The notes below the pieces were generated by a model, which saw only the letters and a list, made by a program, of their open reading frames with translations, did not search any database and had not been told where the DNA came from. The translations under genes and the position numbers were made by a program. This document shows, in pieces, positions 40,335-50,004 of a stretch of 64,000 nt of DNA. How positions within the stretch are numbered: position 1 is the stretch's first letter; each line of letters opens with the position of its first letter. Source of the DNA: Massilia pinisoli (lineage in GTDB: Bacteria; Pseudomonadota; Gammaproteobacteria; Burkholderiales; Burkholderiaceae_D); NCBI RefSeq assembly GCF_024753285.1, contig NZ_JANUGW010000010.1, positions 62,001 through 126,000 of the forward strand. The letters run 5' to 3'.

Positions 40335-41105
40335 TTACATGGATTTGATGCGCTCGACCATCTCGGCGCCGAACGCGATGTACGCCTGCGCGCCTTTCGA
40401 GGCCGGATCGAACGTGACACCCGGGATGCCGTACGACGGCGCTTCCGCCAGGCGCACGTTGCGCGGGATGATCGTCTTGAACACCTTGTCGCCGAAGTGC
40501 TGCTCGAGCTGGCTCGACACCTGCTGCGACAGCGTCATGCGCGGATCGAACATCACGCGCAACAAGCCGATGATGCGCAAATCATGGTTCAGATTCGCAT
40601 GCACCTTCTTGATCGTGTTCACGAGGTCGGACAGGCCTTCCAGCGCGTAGTACTCGCACTGCATCGGAATGATGACGCCATGCGCGGACACGAGGCCGTT
40701 CAACGTGAGCATCGACAGCGCCGGCGGGCAGTCGATGAGGATGAAGTCGTAGTCGGCGTCGACCTTGGCCAGCGCTTCCTTCAGGCGGCGCTCGCGGTTT
40801 TCCAGCTCGACCATCTCCACTTCGGCACCGGCCAGTTCGCGGTTGGCGGGCAGCACGTCGAAGCGCCCTGCCTCGCTGCGCAGCCGTGCTGACGCGACGT
40901 CGGCCTCGCCCAGCAGCACTTCATAGATCGACGAGGTCAGCCCCGCCTTGTTGATGCCCGCGCCCATCGTGGCGTTGCCCTGCGGGTCGAGGTCGACCAG
41001 CAGCACGCGCTGGTCGAGCTTCGCGAGGCCGGCGGACAGGTTCACGCTGGTGGTCGTCTTGCCGACCCCGCCCTTCTGGTTTGCTACGCAAAAAATTTTC
41101 GCCAT
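40335..41105 (-). CDS. parA: Chromosome partitioning ATPase ParA
   Basis: A 256-residue ParA/Soj ATPase with the deviant Walker A KGGVGKTTTSVNLS, Walker A' LVDLDPQGNAT and the Walker B-like LIDCPPALSMLTLN. It binds DNA non-specifically in the ATP state and moves ParB-parS complexes. A tandem array of 9-bp repeats lies 22 bases upstream of its start. Confidence 0.97.
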   Translation of the reverse strand: MAKIFCVANQKGGVGKTTTSVNLSAGLAKLDQRVLLVDLDPQGNATMGAGINKAGLTSSIYEVLLGEADVASARLRSEAGRFDVLPANRELAGAEVEMVELENRERRLKEALAKVDADYDFILIDCPPALSMLTLNGLVSAHGVIIPMQCEYYALEGLSDLVNTIKKVHANLNHDLRIIGLLRVMFDPRMTLSQQVSSQLEQHFGDKVFKTIIPRNVRLAEAPSYGIPGVTFDPASKGAQAYIAFGAEMVERIKSM

Positions 41106-41126
41106 GTATCCCTTTTTCCAGACATA

Positions 41127-41198
41127 CGGTTAATACCATTAAAACGATTTATACGATTTACATGGTAATAACCGTAATAACTGTTTATACGGTTTATC
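41127..41198. repeat. Eight-unit 9-bp tandem repeat upstream of parA
   Basis: Eight unbroken 9-base units run from 41127: ACGGTTAAT, ACCATTAAA, ACGATTTAT, ACGATTTAC, ATGGTAATA, ACCGTAATA, ACTGTTTAT, ACGGTTTAT. The shared pattern is A-C/T-S-R/G-T-then A/T-rich. The array makes up most of the 126-bp gap between parA and rsmG and is far lower in GC than the region. It may hold the parA promoter and operator, or be a ParA/ParB-related iteron set. Confidence 0.85.
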
Positions 41199-41227
41199 TG
41201 TTTGTGCGTTGCTGCGGATGTTTTGGA

Positions 41228-41243
41228 TGTTTCACGTGGAACG
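41228..41243. promoter_or_regulatory. parS-like site (14 of 16 bases)
   Basis: TGTTTCACGTGGAACG differs from the consensus palindrome TGTTTCACGTGAAACA at two bases. It overlaps the last codons of rsmG and sits 30 bases from the 9-bp repeat array and ~120 bases upstream of parA. Confidence 0.75.
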
Positions 41244-41879
41244 TTCGATGAATACGAGGTGGCGTTCCGCGCCCAGCTTGGGGACGTGCAGCGGTTCCAG
41301 CCCCGTGACCGTCCAGTCTGCTGGAAGCCTCTCCTGCTCATCTTTCGGCGCCACGCCCTTGAGGGCAATGTAGCGGCCGCCGTCGGCCAGCAAATGACAG
41401 GACCAATTGACGAAATCGGACAGGTCCGCAAAAGCGCGCGAGGTGATGACATCGAATTTGTCGCTCACCTGCAGTTGCTCCACGCGGGCCGTGTACACCG
41501 TGACGTTGGTCAGCTCGAGCTCGGCCTTCACTTGTGTCAAAAAGGCCGTCTTTTTGTGCACCGTGTCGATCATCGACACTTTCATGTCCGGGCGTACGAT
41601 CGCGAGCACGATGCCGGGCAAACCGCCGCCCGAACCGACGTCCAGCACGTTGCGCGAACGCGCGAACGCGGGCACGGCAGCCAGCGAATCCAGCAAATGA
41701 TGCGTGACCATTTGCATGGGGTCGCGCAGCGACGTCAAGTTGTAGACTGCGTTCCATTTGAACATCAACGCCAGATAATCCATCAGCTTCTCTTGCTGCG
41801 CCGGGCTCACGTCCAACTGCATCGCGGCGATGCCCTCGGCCAGCACGGCCGACAAGGCGGGTCGGTCGAAATGCTTCAT
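41232..41879 (-). CDS. rsmG: 16S rRNA (guanine527-N7)-methyltransferase RsmG
   Basis: A 215-residue SAM-dependent methyltransferase (GidB). It has [27 protein letters not shown], the SAM site [17 protein letters not shown], and [15 protein letters not shown]. It modifies 16S rRNA G527. Its start overlaps the mnmG stop as ATGA. Confidence 0.97.
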   Translation of the reverse strand: MKHFDRPALSAVLAEGIAAMQLDVSPAQQEKLMDYLALMFKWNAVYNLTSLRDPMQMVTHHLLDSLAAVPAFARSRNVLDVGSGGGLPGIVLAIVRPDMKVSMIDTVHKKTAFLTQVKAELELTNVTVYTARVEQLQVSDKFDVITSRAFADLSDFVNWSCHLLADGGRYIALKGVAPKDEQERLPADWTVTGLEPLHVPKLGAERHLVFIERST

Positions 41880-43810
41880 GCGGCCGATTCCTCATTCGGC
41901 ATGCTCGTAAAACCCTTCGCGCCGCGCTTTTTCAGGTGCACGAGCAGTAGGGAAATTGCCGCAGGTGTGACCCCAGAGATGCGCGAAGCCTGGCCCAACG
42001 TCTCCGGACGCTGCTTGTCGAGCTTCTGACGCACCTCGATCGACAGCGCCGCGATCTCCAGATAATTCAGGTTTTCAGGCAGTTTGAGGTTTTCGTAGTA
42101 ATCGTGGCGCTCGACTTCGCGCGCCTGGCGATCGATATAGCCCGAATACTTCAGCTGGATTTCGACCTGCTCCTTCACGGCCGGATCCTCGACGCCGGGC
42201 CCACCAAGCGACTGCCCGTCGACACCCTGCATGCTGACCAGCTTGTCGTACTCCACACCCGGACGGCGCAGCAGATCCGCAAGGTTGTACTCGCGTTCGA
42301 TGGCCTGGCCGATCACCCGCTCCGATTCTGCAGCCGCGAGGATGCGCGGATTCACCCACGTGGCGCGCAGCCGTTCCAGCTCGCGCGCGACGGCTTCCCG
42401 CTTGCGTTCGAACGCTTCCCACTGCGCATCGCCGACGACGCCCAGCTTGCGGCCGATTTCCGTCAGGCGCATGTCGGCATTGTCCTCGCGCAGCGACAGG
42501 CGATACTCGGCGCGGCTCGTGAACATCCGATACGGCTCCGCCACGCCCTGCGTCGTGAGGTCGTCCACGAGCACCCCGAGATAGGCTTCCGAGCGGGACG
42601 GCGTCCACGCCTCCTTACCCTGGGTCTGCAGTGCCGCGTTGATGCCGGCGAGCATGCCCTGTGCGGCCGCTTCCTCGTAGCCGGTCGTGCCGTTGATCTG
42701 GCCGGCAAAAAACAGGCCCTGGACCGCCTTCGTTTCCAGCGACGCCTTCAGGCCACGCGGGTCGAAATAATCGTATTCGATCGCATAGCCGGGGCGCAGG
42801 ATGAACGCGTTTTCCAGGCCGCGCATCGAGCGCACCAGGGCCAGCTGCACGTCGAACGGCAGGCTCGTCGAGATACCGTTCGGGTAGAACTCGTTCGTGG
42901 TCAGACCTTCCGGCTCCAGGAAGATCTGGTGCGATTCCTTCGACGCGAAGCGGTGGATCTTGTCTTCGATCGACGGGCAGTAGCGCGGGCCCACGCCTTC
43001 GATCACACCCGTGTACATCGGGCTGCGGTCGAGGCCGTTGCGAATGATGTCGTGCGTCTGCGCATTCGTATGCGTGACCCAGCATGGCAACTGCTTCGGG
43101 TGCATCGCCACATTGCCCATGTACGAAAACACGGGCACCGGATCGAGGTCGCCCGGCTGTTCCGTCATGACGGAGAAATCGATGCTGCGTCCGTCGATGC
43201 GCGGCGGCGTGCCCGTTTTCAGGCGGCCTTGCGGCAGCTTCAGCTCTTTCAAACGCGCCGACAGCGACACGGCAGGAGGATCGCCAGCGCGTCCGGCCGA
43301 ATAATTCTGCAGGCCGACGTGAATCTTCCCGTCGAGGAAAGTACCTGCCGTCAGCACGACGGCGCGTGCACGGAAGCGCAAGCCGATCTGCGTGACGGCG
43401 CCGACGACGCGGTCGCCTTCGACCATCAAGTCGTCGACGGCTTGCTGGAACAGCCACAGATTAGGCTGGTTTTCCAGGCGCGAGCGGATCGCCTGCTTGT
43501 ACAGCATGCGGTCCGCCTGGGCGCGCGTCGCACGCACGGCCGGGCCTTTCGACGAGTTCAGGATACGGAACTGGATGCCGGCTTCATCGGTGGCGATCGC
43601 CATCGCGCCGCCCATGGCGTCGACTTCCTTCACGAGGTGGCCCTTGCCGATGCCGCCGATGGACGGGTTGCAGGACATGGCCCCGAGGGTTTCGATATTG
43701 TGGGTGAGCAACAGGGTCTTCTGACCCATGCGCGCAGACGCAAGTGCCGCTTCGGTACCGGCGTGGCCGCCGCCGACGACGATCACGTCGAATTCTGTCG
43801 GAAATAACAT
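41876..43810 (-). CDS. mnmG: tRNA uridine-5-carboxymethylaminomethyl modification enzyme MnmG
   Basis: A 644-residue FAD enzyme that with MnmE modifies the wobble uridine of several tRNAs. It shows [51 protein letters not shown] and [16 protein letters not shown]. The start [13 protein letters not shown] at 43810 gives family length; upstream in-frame codons look non-coding. The order mnmG-rsmG-parA-parB is typical of origin-proximal regions. Confidence 0.97.
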   Translation of the reverse strand: MLFPTEFDVIVVGGGHAGTEAALASARMGQKTLLLTHNIETLGAMSCNPSIGGIGKGHLVKEVDAMGGAMAIATDEAGIQFRILNSSKGPAVRATRAQADRMLYKQAIRSRLENQPNLWLFQQAVDDLMVEGDRVVGAVTQIGLRFRARAVVLTAGTFLDGKIHVGLQNYSAGRAGDPPAVSLSARLKELKLPQGRLKTGTPPRIDGRSIDFSVMTEQPGDLDPVPVFSYMGNVAMHPKQLPCWVTHTNAQTHDIIRNGLDRSPMYTGVIEGVGPRYCPSIEDKIHRFASKESHQIFLEPEGLTTNEFYPNGISTSLPFDVQLALVRSMRGLENAFILRPGYAIEYDYFDPRGLKASLETKAVQGLFFAGQINGTTGYEEAAAQGMLAGINAALQTQGKEAWTPSRSEAYLGVLVDDLTTQGVAEPYRMFTSRAEYRLSLREDNADMRLTEIGRKLGVVGDAQWEAFERKREAVARELERLRATWVNPRILAAAESERVIGQAIEREYNLADLLRRPGVEYDKLVSMQGVDGQSLGGPGVEDPAVKEQVEIQLKYSGYIDRQAREVERHDYYENLKLPENLNYLEIAALSIEVRQKLDKQRPETLGQASRISGVTPAAISLLLVHLKKRGAKGFTSMPNEESAA

Positions 43811-43898
43811 GATGGAATGTGTTGCGAGGAGGATTAAGAATGGATTATAGATTCTTTTTTCCACCAGGCTTCTGCGCAGGCCCTAAAACGACAGATTT

Positions 43899-43914
43899 TG
43901 TTTCACGTGAAACA
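43899..43914. promoter_or_regulatory. parS site (perfect palindrome)
   Basis: TGTTTCACGTGAAACA, a perfect 16-base palindrome identical to the bacterial parS consensus. It lies in the gap between mnmG and the DUF1176 gene. Confidence 0.95.
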
Positions 43915-43987
43915 GTGGTTCACCGAGCTGCGAGCCACATTGACGGGCCCCGTGTTACGCTTTTACCACGAAAAAGACCGGACCGCC

Positions 43988-45025
43988 ATGCCAACATCAC
44001 GCCAGCTGATCTACCTTGTTCTCGCCGCGAGCACGAGTGCGGGAGCTTCTGACCTGCCGTCGATATCGTTCAGCCACAAGGACTGGGAACTCGCATGCGA
44101 CAACACCCGGACCTGTCGGGCGGCCGGATACCACGCGGAAGACGACGGCCCGAACGGCACCATCCTGCTGACGCGTTCCGCCGGGCCGAACCAGCCCGTC
44201 ACTGCCCAGCTGCAACTCGCCGACGACGAACAGCACCCTGCACCTCGCCAGCTGACGCTGACGGTCGACGGTCACGACATGGGCACTGTGAGCGTCGACG
44301 CGAAGTCGAACATCGGCAACCTGTCGCCTGCGCAAGTCCAGGCACTGCTTCCCGCCCTGCTCAAGGACGGTCGCATCGCGTGGCAAGCGAAGGGCACCAC
44401 GTGGACAATCTCGACGGCAGGCGCCAACGCCGTGCTGTTGAAAATGGACGAGTTCCAGGGCCGACTGGCGACGCCGGGCGCCCTCGTGCGTAAGGGCAAC
44501 AGACCAGAGACAAGTGTCCCGCCGCCACTTCCTGCGCCAGAGATCAAGGCGGCGGCCGTCATCCACGACAGCAAGCCCGCCACGTTGACGATGGCACAGA
44601 CGCGCGATCTGATGGCTGCGCTGCGCAAGACCGTCAAGGACGGAAGCTGCGAATTGGTCGACAGGAAATCCGAGGGTGCCGATACGCTCGACGTGCACCG
44701 GCTGACGAAGAACGAACTGCTCGTCTCGCACGCTTGCTGGACGGCCGCGTACAACTCGGGCGATGGCTACTGGGTCGTCTACACCGAGCCTCCCTACTCG
44801 GCCGTGCTCGTCACGACGTCCGCCACCGATTACGACGACGGCGTCATCTCGTCGATGCAGAAAGGCCGCGGCATCGGAGACTGCATCGGCACGGCCACCT
44901 GGACGTGGGACGGCAAGTCATTCGTGCAAACCTCTGCAGCGACGACCGGCATGTGCCGCCAAATTGCGGCCGGCGGTGCATGGGAGCTGCCGACCCTGGT
45001 CACCCGGGTACACAAGGCACGTTGA
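43988..45025 (+). CDS. DUF1176 family exported protein
   Basis: A 345-residue protein with a signal peptide (SRQLIYLVLAASTSAGA) and DUF1176 features: FSHKDWELACDNTRTCRAAGY near the N-terminus and the C-terminal DCIGTATWTWDGKSFVQTSAATTGMCR with paired cysteines. The family is periplasmic and uncharacterised. The start at 43988 places the signal sequence properly; extending to 43898 would translate through the parS site (MFHVKQ), which is a coincidence of the site. Confidence 0.88.
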   Translation: MPTSRQLIYLVLAASTSAGASDLPSISFSHKDWELACDNTRTCRAAGYHAEDDGPNGTILLTRSAGPNQPVTAQLQLADDEQHPAPRQLTLTVDGHDMGTVSVDAKSNIGNLSPAQVQALLPALLKDGRIAWQAKGTTWTISTAGANAVLLKMDEFQGRLATPGALVRKGNRPETSVPPPLPAPEIKAAAVIHDSKPATLTMAQTRDLMAALRKTVKDGSCELVDRKSEGADTLDVHRLTKNELLVSHACWTAAYNSGDGYWVVYTEPPYSAVLVTTSATDYDDGVISSMQKGRGIGDCIGTATWTWDGKSFVQTSAATTGMCRQIAAGGAWELPTLVTRVHKAR

Positions 45026-45026
45026 T

Positions 45027-45042
45027 TGTTCCACGTGAAACA
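45027..45042. promoter_or_regulatory. parS site
   Basis: TGTTCCACGTGAAACA matches TGTTNCACGTGAAACA at every base. It fills almost exactly the 17-base gap between the stop codons of the convergent DUF1176 and transporter genes. Confidence 0.93.
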
Positions 45043-45816
45043 CTACCAGCCGAGGCGCTTGACCGTATCGAACGCTGTCTTTACGATCAACAACCCGACG
45101 ACGACGAGGAACAGCTTGCGCACGAACCTGCTGCCATACTTCAGCGCCAGCCGCGTCCCGACCAGCGATCCCGCAATCTGGCACACGGCCATCATCAAGC
45201 CGAGTTGCCAGATCAAGTGGCCGCTGTAGCCGAACCAAATCAACGCCGAGATATTGCAGGCAACGTTGACGATCTTTGCCGCTGCGGACGCGCTGAGGAA
45301 ATCGAAACCGAAGAAGCGGACGAACAGGAAGATCAGGAAGCTGCCGGTGCCCGGACCGAAGAAGCCGTCATAGAAACCGATCGCGGCGCCGACACCCGTC
45401 GCCAGCAGCCCTTCCGTCACGCCGCTGTGGACCGGAGCGTGCACGGCACCGAGATTCTTTTCCTTGAACGTGTACACGGCCACCGCCAGCAGGATCAATG
45501 GCAACAGACTGCGCACGAAATCGCCCGGCACGCGGGTCACGGTCCAGGCGCCGACAAACGACAGCGCGAACGCGGCAAACGCGGCGGGCGCCGCCGTGCT
45601 CCACGCGACCGTCACCCGGCGCGTGTAGCGCATGGCCGCCACCGCCGTGCCGAACATGGCCGCGAGCTTGTTCGTCCCCAGCAAGGTTGCAGGCACCTCT
45701 TTCGGAAACATCGCGAACATCGCGGGAATCTGGATCAATCCTCCCCCACCGACGACAGCATCCACAAGACCGGCAACGAAGGCCGCGACGGCCAGCAGGG
45801 CAAAATCGAACATCAT
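45043..45816 (-). CDS. TSUP family (TauE/SafE) membrane transporter
   Basis: A 257-residue protein of about eight membrane helices with the two TSUP repeats, each starting with a Gly-rich motif: GLVDAVVGGGGLIQIPAM and GFYDGFFGPGTGSFLIFLFVRFFGFDF, and TKIVN-like AAKIVNVACNISALIWF. The family exports sulfite, sulfoacetate or related anions; the substrate here is unknown. It converges on DUF1176 with a parS site between the stops. Confidence 0.92.
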   Translation of the reverse strand: MMFDFALLAVAAFVAGLVDAVVGGGGLIQIPAMFAMFPKEVPATLLGTNKLAAMFGTAVAAMRYTRRVTVAWSTAAPAAFAAFALSFVGAWTVTRVPGDFVRSLLPLILLAVAVYTFKEKNLGAVHAPVHSGVTEGLLATGVGAAIGFYDGFFGPGTGSFLIFLFVRFFGFDFLSASAAAKIVNVACNISALIWFGYSGHLIWQLGLMMAVCQIAGSLVGTRLALKYGSRFVRKLFLVVVGLLIVKTAFDTVKRLGW

Positions 45817-45916
45817 GACGAATACGTAAAGGCCCTATTGTACGGCAGAGCATGACGCAGCCCAGGCGCACGCATCGGTCGTGCCAGCTTGTTGCGATGC
45901 AGCAAAGCCAATAACG

Positions 45917-46753
45917 TCAGACTGCGGCCGCACGCCCTTCGTCGAGGAATTGCAGCAGCAGCCGATTGACTTCGTCCGCTGCCGTCAGCTGCAGCCAGTG
46001 ATCGGCACCGCGGATGCGTTCGAAGCGGAATTCGCCGTCGACATAGTGGGCCGAGTCGAGCATCTGCTTTTCGCCCAGCGCCGGGTCGCGGTCGCTCCAC
46101 AGGCCCATCACGGGCACTTTGACGCGCCGGTGCGCGTGCGGCAGCGCGAGGTTCAGGTTGGCGCGGTAATAGTTCAGCGCGGCCGTCAGGCGGCCCGGCG
46201 GCGACAGGTCGCGCTTCCAGTGATCCGCTTGTCCAGGCTCGTCGGTGAACTGCCGCATGAGGAACCAGTCGGCCGCGCGCAGCGTGTGCTCGGCCACGAC
46301 GGGCATGATGAAGCCGAGGATATACGTCATGCGCAGGCGCTGTGCGATGCCCGCGCGCGCGATCGCGTCCGGGTGGCCCGTCGACATGGCGACGTAGCGG
46401 TGCACGCGTTCCGGCGCAAGCGCCGCGATCTGCCAGCCGATGATGCCGCCCCAGTCGTGGCCGACGAGGAAGACCTTGTCGATGTGCAGCGCGTCCAGCA
46501 AGCCGAGCACGTCGCCGCGCAGCTTGTCCATCGTGTAGTCGAACACGCCGCCCGGCGCATCCGTGCGGCCATAGCCGCGCAAATCGGGCGCCAGCACGCG
46601 AAAGCCGGCCGCGGCCAGCGCGGGCACCTGCTTGCGCCAGACGATGTGCGTGTCGGGAAAACCGTGCAGCAGCAGCACGGCCGGACCGTGCCCCGTCATC
46701 GTCGTGTGGATGTGGATGCCGTTCACGTCCAGCATGAGGGATTCGTCGATCAC
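45917..46753 (-). CDS. Alpha/beta-fold hydrolase (epoxide hydrolase/haloalkane dehalogenase-like)
   Basis: A 278-residue hydrolase with PAVLLLHGFPDTHIVWRKQVP (oxyanion HGFPD), DLRGYGRTDAP, the nucleophile VGHDWGGIIGW (Asp, the epoxide hydrolase type) and GADHWLQLTAADEVNRLLLQFL with the catalytic His. The GTG at 46753 is chosen because AAGGAGG lies 5 bases upstream; a longer frame to 46813 overlaps livM. It is 31 bases after livM and may be the last gene of the transporter operon. Confidence 0.9.
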   Translation of the reverse strand: MIDESLMLDVNGIHIHTTMTGHGPAVLLLHGFPDTHIVWRKQVPALAAAGFRVLAPDLRGYGRTDAPGGVFDYTMDKLRGDVLGLLDALHIDKVFLVGHDWGGIIGWQIAALAPERVHRYVAMSTGHPDAIARAGIAQRLRMTYILGFIMPVVAEHTLRAADWFLMRQFTDEPGQADHWKRDLSPPGRLTAALNYYRANLNLALPHAHRRVKVPVMGLWSDRDPALGEKQMLDSAHYVDGEFRFERIRGADHWLQLTAADEVNRLLLQFLDEGRAAAV

Positions 46754-46784
46754 GTGCGCCTCCTTGATGACTCGGCCGGCACCG

Positions 46785-47774
46785 CTACGCAACCTCGCGC
46801 CGGCGGCCTCCACGGTCCAGCGCCGCCGCGATCTCGCCCACGATGCCGCGCCGGAACAACAGCACGCAGGCGATGAAGATGAGGCCGGTGACGATGCCGA
46901 CAGATTCTCCGAGTGATGCGAACCATTCTACATGCGTCGTCTCGGCGAGGAAGTTCCCCAGGTCGCCCAGCTTGTTTTCCAGTGCGACGATGAGGAAGGC
47001 GCCCAGGATCGGCCCCGCCAGCGTGCCCATGCCGCCCACCAGGGTCATCAGGATGACGAGGCCTGACATGGTCCAGTGCACGTCCGTCAAGGTCTCGAAG
47101 CCCAGCACGACGGTCTTGGTGGCGCCCGCCAAGCCGGCCAGCGCGGCCGACAGCACGAACGCGACGAGCTTGTACTGGTCCACGTCGTAGCCGAGGGAAA
47201 TCGCGCGCGCCTCGTTTTCCTTGATCGCCTTCAGCACCTGGCCGAACGGCGAGTGCACCGTGCGCACGATCAGGGCGAAGCCGGCGGCGCAGATGGCCAG
47301 CACGACGTAGTACAGGGTCATGTCGTTGCCGAGATCCAGCAGGCCCAGCAGCTTGCCGCGCGGGACGCCCTGCAAGCCGTCCTCGCCATGCGTGAACGGT
47401 GCGCGCAACGCCGCGAAATAGACCATTTGCGCGAGGGCCAGCGTGATCATCGCAAAATAAATGCCCTGGCGGCGGATGGCCAGCAAGCCCATCACGAGGC
47501 CCAGCGCCGCGGCCGCCAGAACGCCCAGCACGATTCCGGCCTCGAACGGCAGCCCCGGCACCGTCAGCACGTGTCCGGCGACGTAGCCGGCGCCGCCGAA
47601 GAACGCCGCGTGGCCGAACGACAGCAGGCCCGCGTAGCCGATCAGGAGGTTGAATGCGCAGGCAAACAGGGCGAAGCACAGCAGCTTCATCAGGAAGACG
47701 GGATAGCCGATAAACGGCGCGGCCAGCGCCAGCAGAAATGCGAGGCCGTAGCCGAGCTTTCGGTTCATGGTCAC
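46785..47774 (-). CDS. livM: Branched-chain amino acid-type ABC transporter permease LivM
   Basis: A 329-residue polytopic permease with the LivM pattern: LLIGYAGLLSFGHAAFFGGAGYVAG, the coupling-helix region GQVLKAIKENEARAISLGYDVDQYK and LVILMTLVGGMGTLAGPILGA. It pairs with LivH. Six bases separate it from the livH stop. Confidence 0.95.
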   Translation of the reverse strand: MTMNRKLGYGLAFLLALAAPFIGYPVFLMKLLCFALFACAFNLLIGYAGLLSFGHAAFFGGAGYVAGHVLTVPGLPFEAGIVLGVLAAAALGLVMGLLAIRRQGIYFAMITLALAQMVYFAALRAPFTHGEDGLQGVPRGKLLGLLDLGNDMTLYYVVLAICAAGFALIVRTVHSPFGQVLKAIKENEARAISLGYDVDQYKLVAFVLSAALAGLAGATKTVVLGFETLTDVHWTMSGLVILMTLVGGMGTLAGPILGAFLIVALENKLGDLGNFLAETTHVEWFASLGESVGIVTGLIFIACVLLFRRGIVGEIAAALDRGGRRREVA

Positions 47775-47780
47775 GGGTCC

Positions 47781-48665
47781 TTATTTTTCTTTGCCGAACA
47801 GGCCGGCGGGACGCAGCAGCAGCACGATCACCATCACGACGAACACGACGACTTCCGACGCCTCCGGGTAATAGACGCGCGTCAAGCCTTCGATCACGCC
47901 CAGCGCCAGCCCCGTGACGATGGAGCCGAGGATGGAACCCATGCCGCCGATGACGACGACGGCGAACACGACGATGATGAGGTTCGAGCCCATCAGTGGC
48001 GTGACGTTGATGACGGGCGCCGCCAGCACGCCCGCAAAGCCGGCCAGCGCGACGCCGAAGCCATAGGTCAGCGTGACCATCAGCGGGACGTTGACGCCGA
48101 ACGCTTCGACGAGCTTCGGGTTTTCCGTGCCGGCGCGCAAATAGGCGCCCAGCCGCGTCTTTTCGATCGTGAACCACGTCGCCAGGCACACGACGAGCGA
48201 CGCCAGCACGACCCAGGCGCGGTAGTTCGGCAGCATCATGAAGCCGAGGTCGGTGGCGCCGGACAGCGCTTCCGGCACGTCCAGGGTCTGGCCGGACACG
48301 CCGAAGAACGAGCGGAACACGCCTTCCAGCAGCAAGGTGATGCCGAACGTCAGCAGCAGGCCGTACAAATGATCGAACCGGTAGAGCCAGCGCAACATCG
48401 TCTTCTCGATCAGGATGCCGAACGCGCCGACGATCAACGGGGCCAGCACGAGCATCGTCCAGTAGTTCATGCCGAACGACGTGACGCCGATGTAGGCGGC
48501 GAACGCGCCCATCATGTACAGCGCGCCGTGCGAGAAATTGATCACGTTGAGCAGGCCGAAGATCACGGCCAGGCCCAGCGACAGCATCGCGTAGAACGAA
48601 CCGTTGACGAGGCCCAGCAGCAGCTGGCTCATCATCGCCTGCAGGGGGACGCCGAATATGTCCAT
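47781..48665 (-). CDS. livH: Branched-chain amino acid-type ABC transporter permease LivH
   Basis: A 294-residue permease with LLLGLVNGSFYAMLSLGLAVIFGLLNVINFSHGALYMMGAF and the EAFGVNVPLMVTLTYGFGVALAGFAGVLAAP region, ending with VVVIGGMGSILGSIVTGLALGVIEGL. It lies 104 bases downstream of the binding-protein gene; that gap has a GC-rich hairpin that may lower permease expression relative to the binding protein. Confidence 0.95.
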   Translation of the reverse strand: MDIFGVPLQAMMSQLLLGLVNGSFYAMLSLGLAVIFGLLNVINFSHGALYMMGAFAAYIGVTSFGMNYWTMLVLAPLIVGAFGILIEKTMLRWLYRFDHLYGLLLTFGITLLLEGVFRSFFGVSGQTLDVPEALSGATDLGFMMLPNYRAWVVLASLVVCLATWFTIEKTRLGAYLRAGTENPKLVEAFGVNVPLMVTLTYGFGVALAGFAGVLAAPVINVTPLMGSNLIIVVFAVVVIGGMGSILGSIVTGLALGVIEGLTRVYYPEASEVVVFVVMVIVLLLRPAGLFGKEK

Positions 48666-48769
48666 GGAATCAGTCTTGTTGTCGTCGAATGACCAGCCTC
48701 CGGCGTGGGCTGGCCCGGCCGCGCCGGCATCCGCAGAGCCGGCACGGCCTTGGTGGGCTCAAGCGGCGC

Positions 48770-49984
48770 TTACTTCCAGGCCGCGCACTTGGTCTCGGCC
48801 TTGGTCGTGTACGCCTGAGCGCCGGGAATCGTGGCGGCGACCTTGTAGTAGTCCCAAGGCGCCTTCGACTCGGCCGGCGTCTTGACCTGCATCAGATACA
48901 TGTCGTGCACCATGCGGCCATCCGGACGGATCTCGCCATCCTTCGTGAACATGTCGTTGATCTTGGTCTTTTTTAGCTGAGCCATGACCTTGTCGCCATC
49001 ATCCGTGCCGATGGCCTTGACGGCGTTCAGATAAGTCATCGCGGCGGAATAATCGGCCGCCTGCAGCGACGACGGCTCCTTCTTCATCTTGACGAAGTAT
49101 TTCTTGGCCCAGGCGCGCGTGTCGTTGTTCAGGTCCCAGTACCAGGAATCCGTCAGGTACAAGCCCTGTGTCGTCGGCAAGCCCAACGTGTGGATATCGT
49201 TGATGAAGACGAGCAAGCCCGCGATCTTCATCTTGCTCGTCAGGCCGAATTCCTTGGCGGCCTTCACGGAGTTGATGAAGTCGCCGCCGGCATTCGCCAG
49301 CCCCAGCACCTGGGCTTTCGAACTCTGCGCTTGCAGCAGGAACGACGAAAAGTCGGACGCGCCCAGCGGGTGCTTGACGCTGCCCAGCACGCTGCCGCCG
49401 TTCGCCTTGATGACGTCGGTCGTGTCCTTTTCCAGCGACTGGCCGAACGCGTAGTCGGCCGTCAGGAAATACCACGTCTTGCCGCCCTGCTTCACCATCG
49501 TGGCGCCCGTCCCGCGCGCGAGCGCGACCGTGTCGTAGGCGTAATGCACGGTGTATGGGGTGCACTGTTCATTGGTCAATTGCGCGCTGCCGGAACCGAT
49601 GGCGATGAACACTTTTTTCTTTTCCGCCGCGACCTTGGCCATGGCCAACGCGGCGCCGGAGTTCGTGCCGCCGATCAGCATGTCGACACCTTCCCGGTCG
49701 AACCATTCGCGCGCCTTGCTGGCGGCGATGTCCGGCTTGTTCTGGTGGTCGGCCACGACGAACTGGATCTTCTTGCCGTTGATCGCGCCGCCCATGTCCG
49801 CGATCGCCATGCGCACGGCTTCGGCGCCGCCGTTGCCGTCGATGTCGGAATACACACCGGACAGATCGGTGAGGAAGCCGATCTTGATGGTGTCGCCCGA
49901 GATCTGCGCGTGGGCGGAGGTGGACAAACCGGCGGCAAAAGTGGCGGCCGTCAAGGCAATCGCTGTGCGTGTCGTGCGTTTCAT
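48770..49984 (-). CDS. ABC transporter substrate-binding protein (LivK-like)
   Basis: A 404-residue periplasmic binding protein with signal peptide (TAIALTAATFAAGLSTSAHA), then DTIKIGFLTDLSGVYSDIDGNGGAEAVRMAIADMGG, LIGGTNSGAALAMAKVAAEKKKVFIAIGSGSAQLT and the C-terminal YLMQVKTPAESKAPWDYYKV. The long form without the usual QT..G.N.. pocket suggests a substrate such as an aromatic acid, amide or urea-like compound rather than leucine, but this is not certain. It lies between livF and livH, an uncommon order. Confidence 0.92.
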   Translation of the reverse strand: MKRTTRTAIALTAATFAAGLSTSAHAQISGDTIKIGFLTDLSGVYSDIDGNGGAEAVRMAIADMGGAINGKKIQFVVADHQNKPDIAASKAREWFDREGVDMLIGGTNSGAALAMAKVAAEKKKVFIAIGSGSAQLTNEQCTPYTVHYAYDTVALARGTGATMVKQGGKTWYFLTADYAFGQSLEKDTTDVIKANGGSVLGSVKHPLGASDFSSFLLQAQSSKAQVLGLANAGGDFINSVKAAKEFGLTSKMKIAGLLVFINDIHTLGLPTTQGLYLTDSWYWDLNNDTRAWAKKYFVKMKKEPSSLQAADYSAAMTYLNAVKAIGTDDGDKVMAQLKKTKINDMFTKDGEIRPDGRMVHDMYLMQVKTPAESKAPWDYYKVAATIPGAQAYTTKAETKCAAWK

Positions 49985-50004
49985 GTGGTCTCCGTTGTCG
50001 TTGA

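Noticed and set aside
41127-41198. CRISPR-like interpretation of the 9-bp array
   Set aside because: Units are 9 bases with no spacers; CRISPR repeats are 23-47 bases separated by unique spacers of similar size.
41084-41452. Open frame whose translation contains repeated Asn-Arg-Ile-Asn units
   Set aside because: The repeats are the translation of the 9-bp DNA array; the region is the parA-rsmG gap and not a protein gene.
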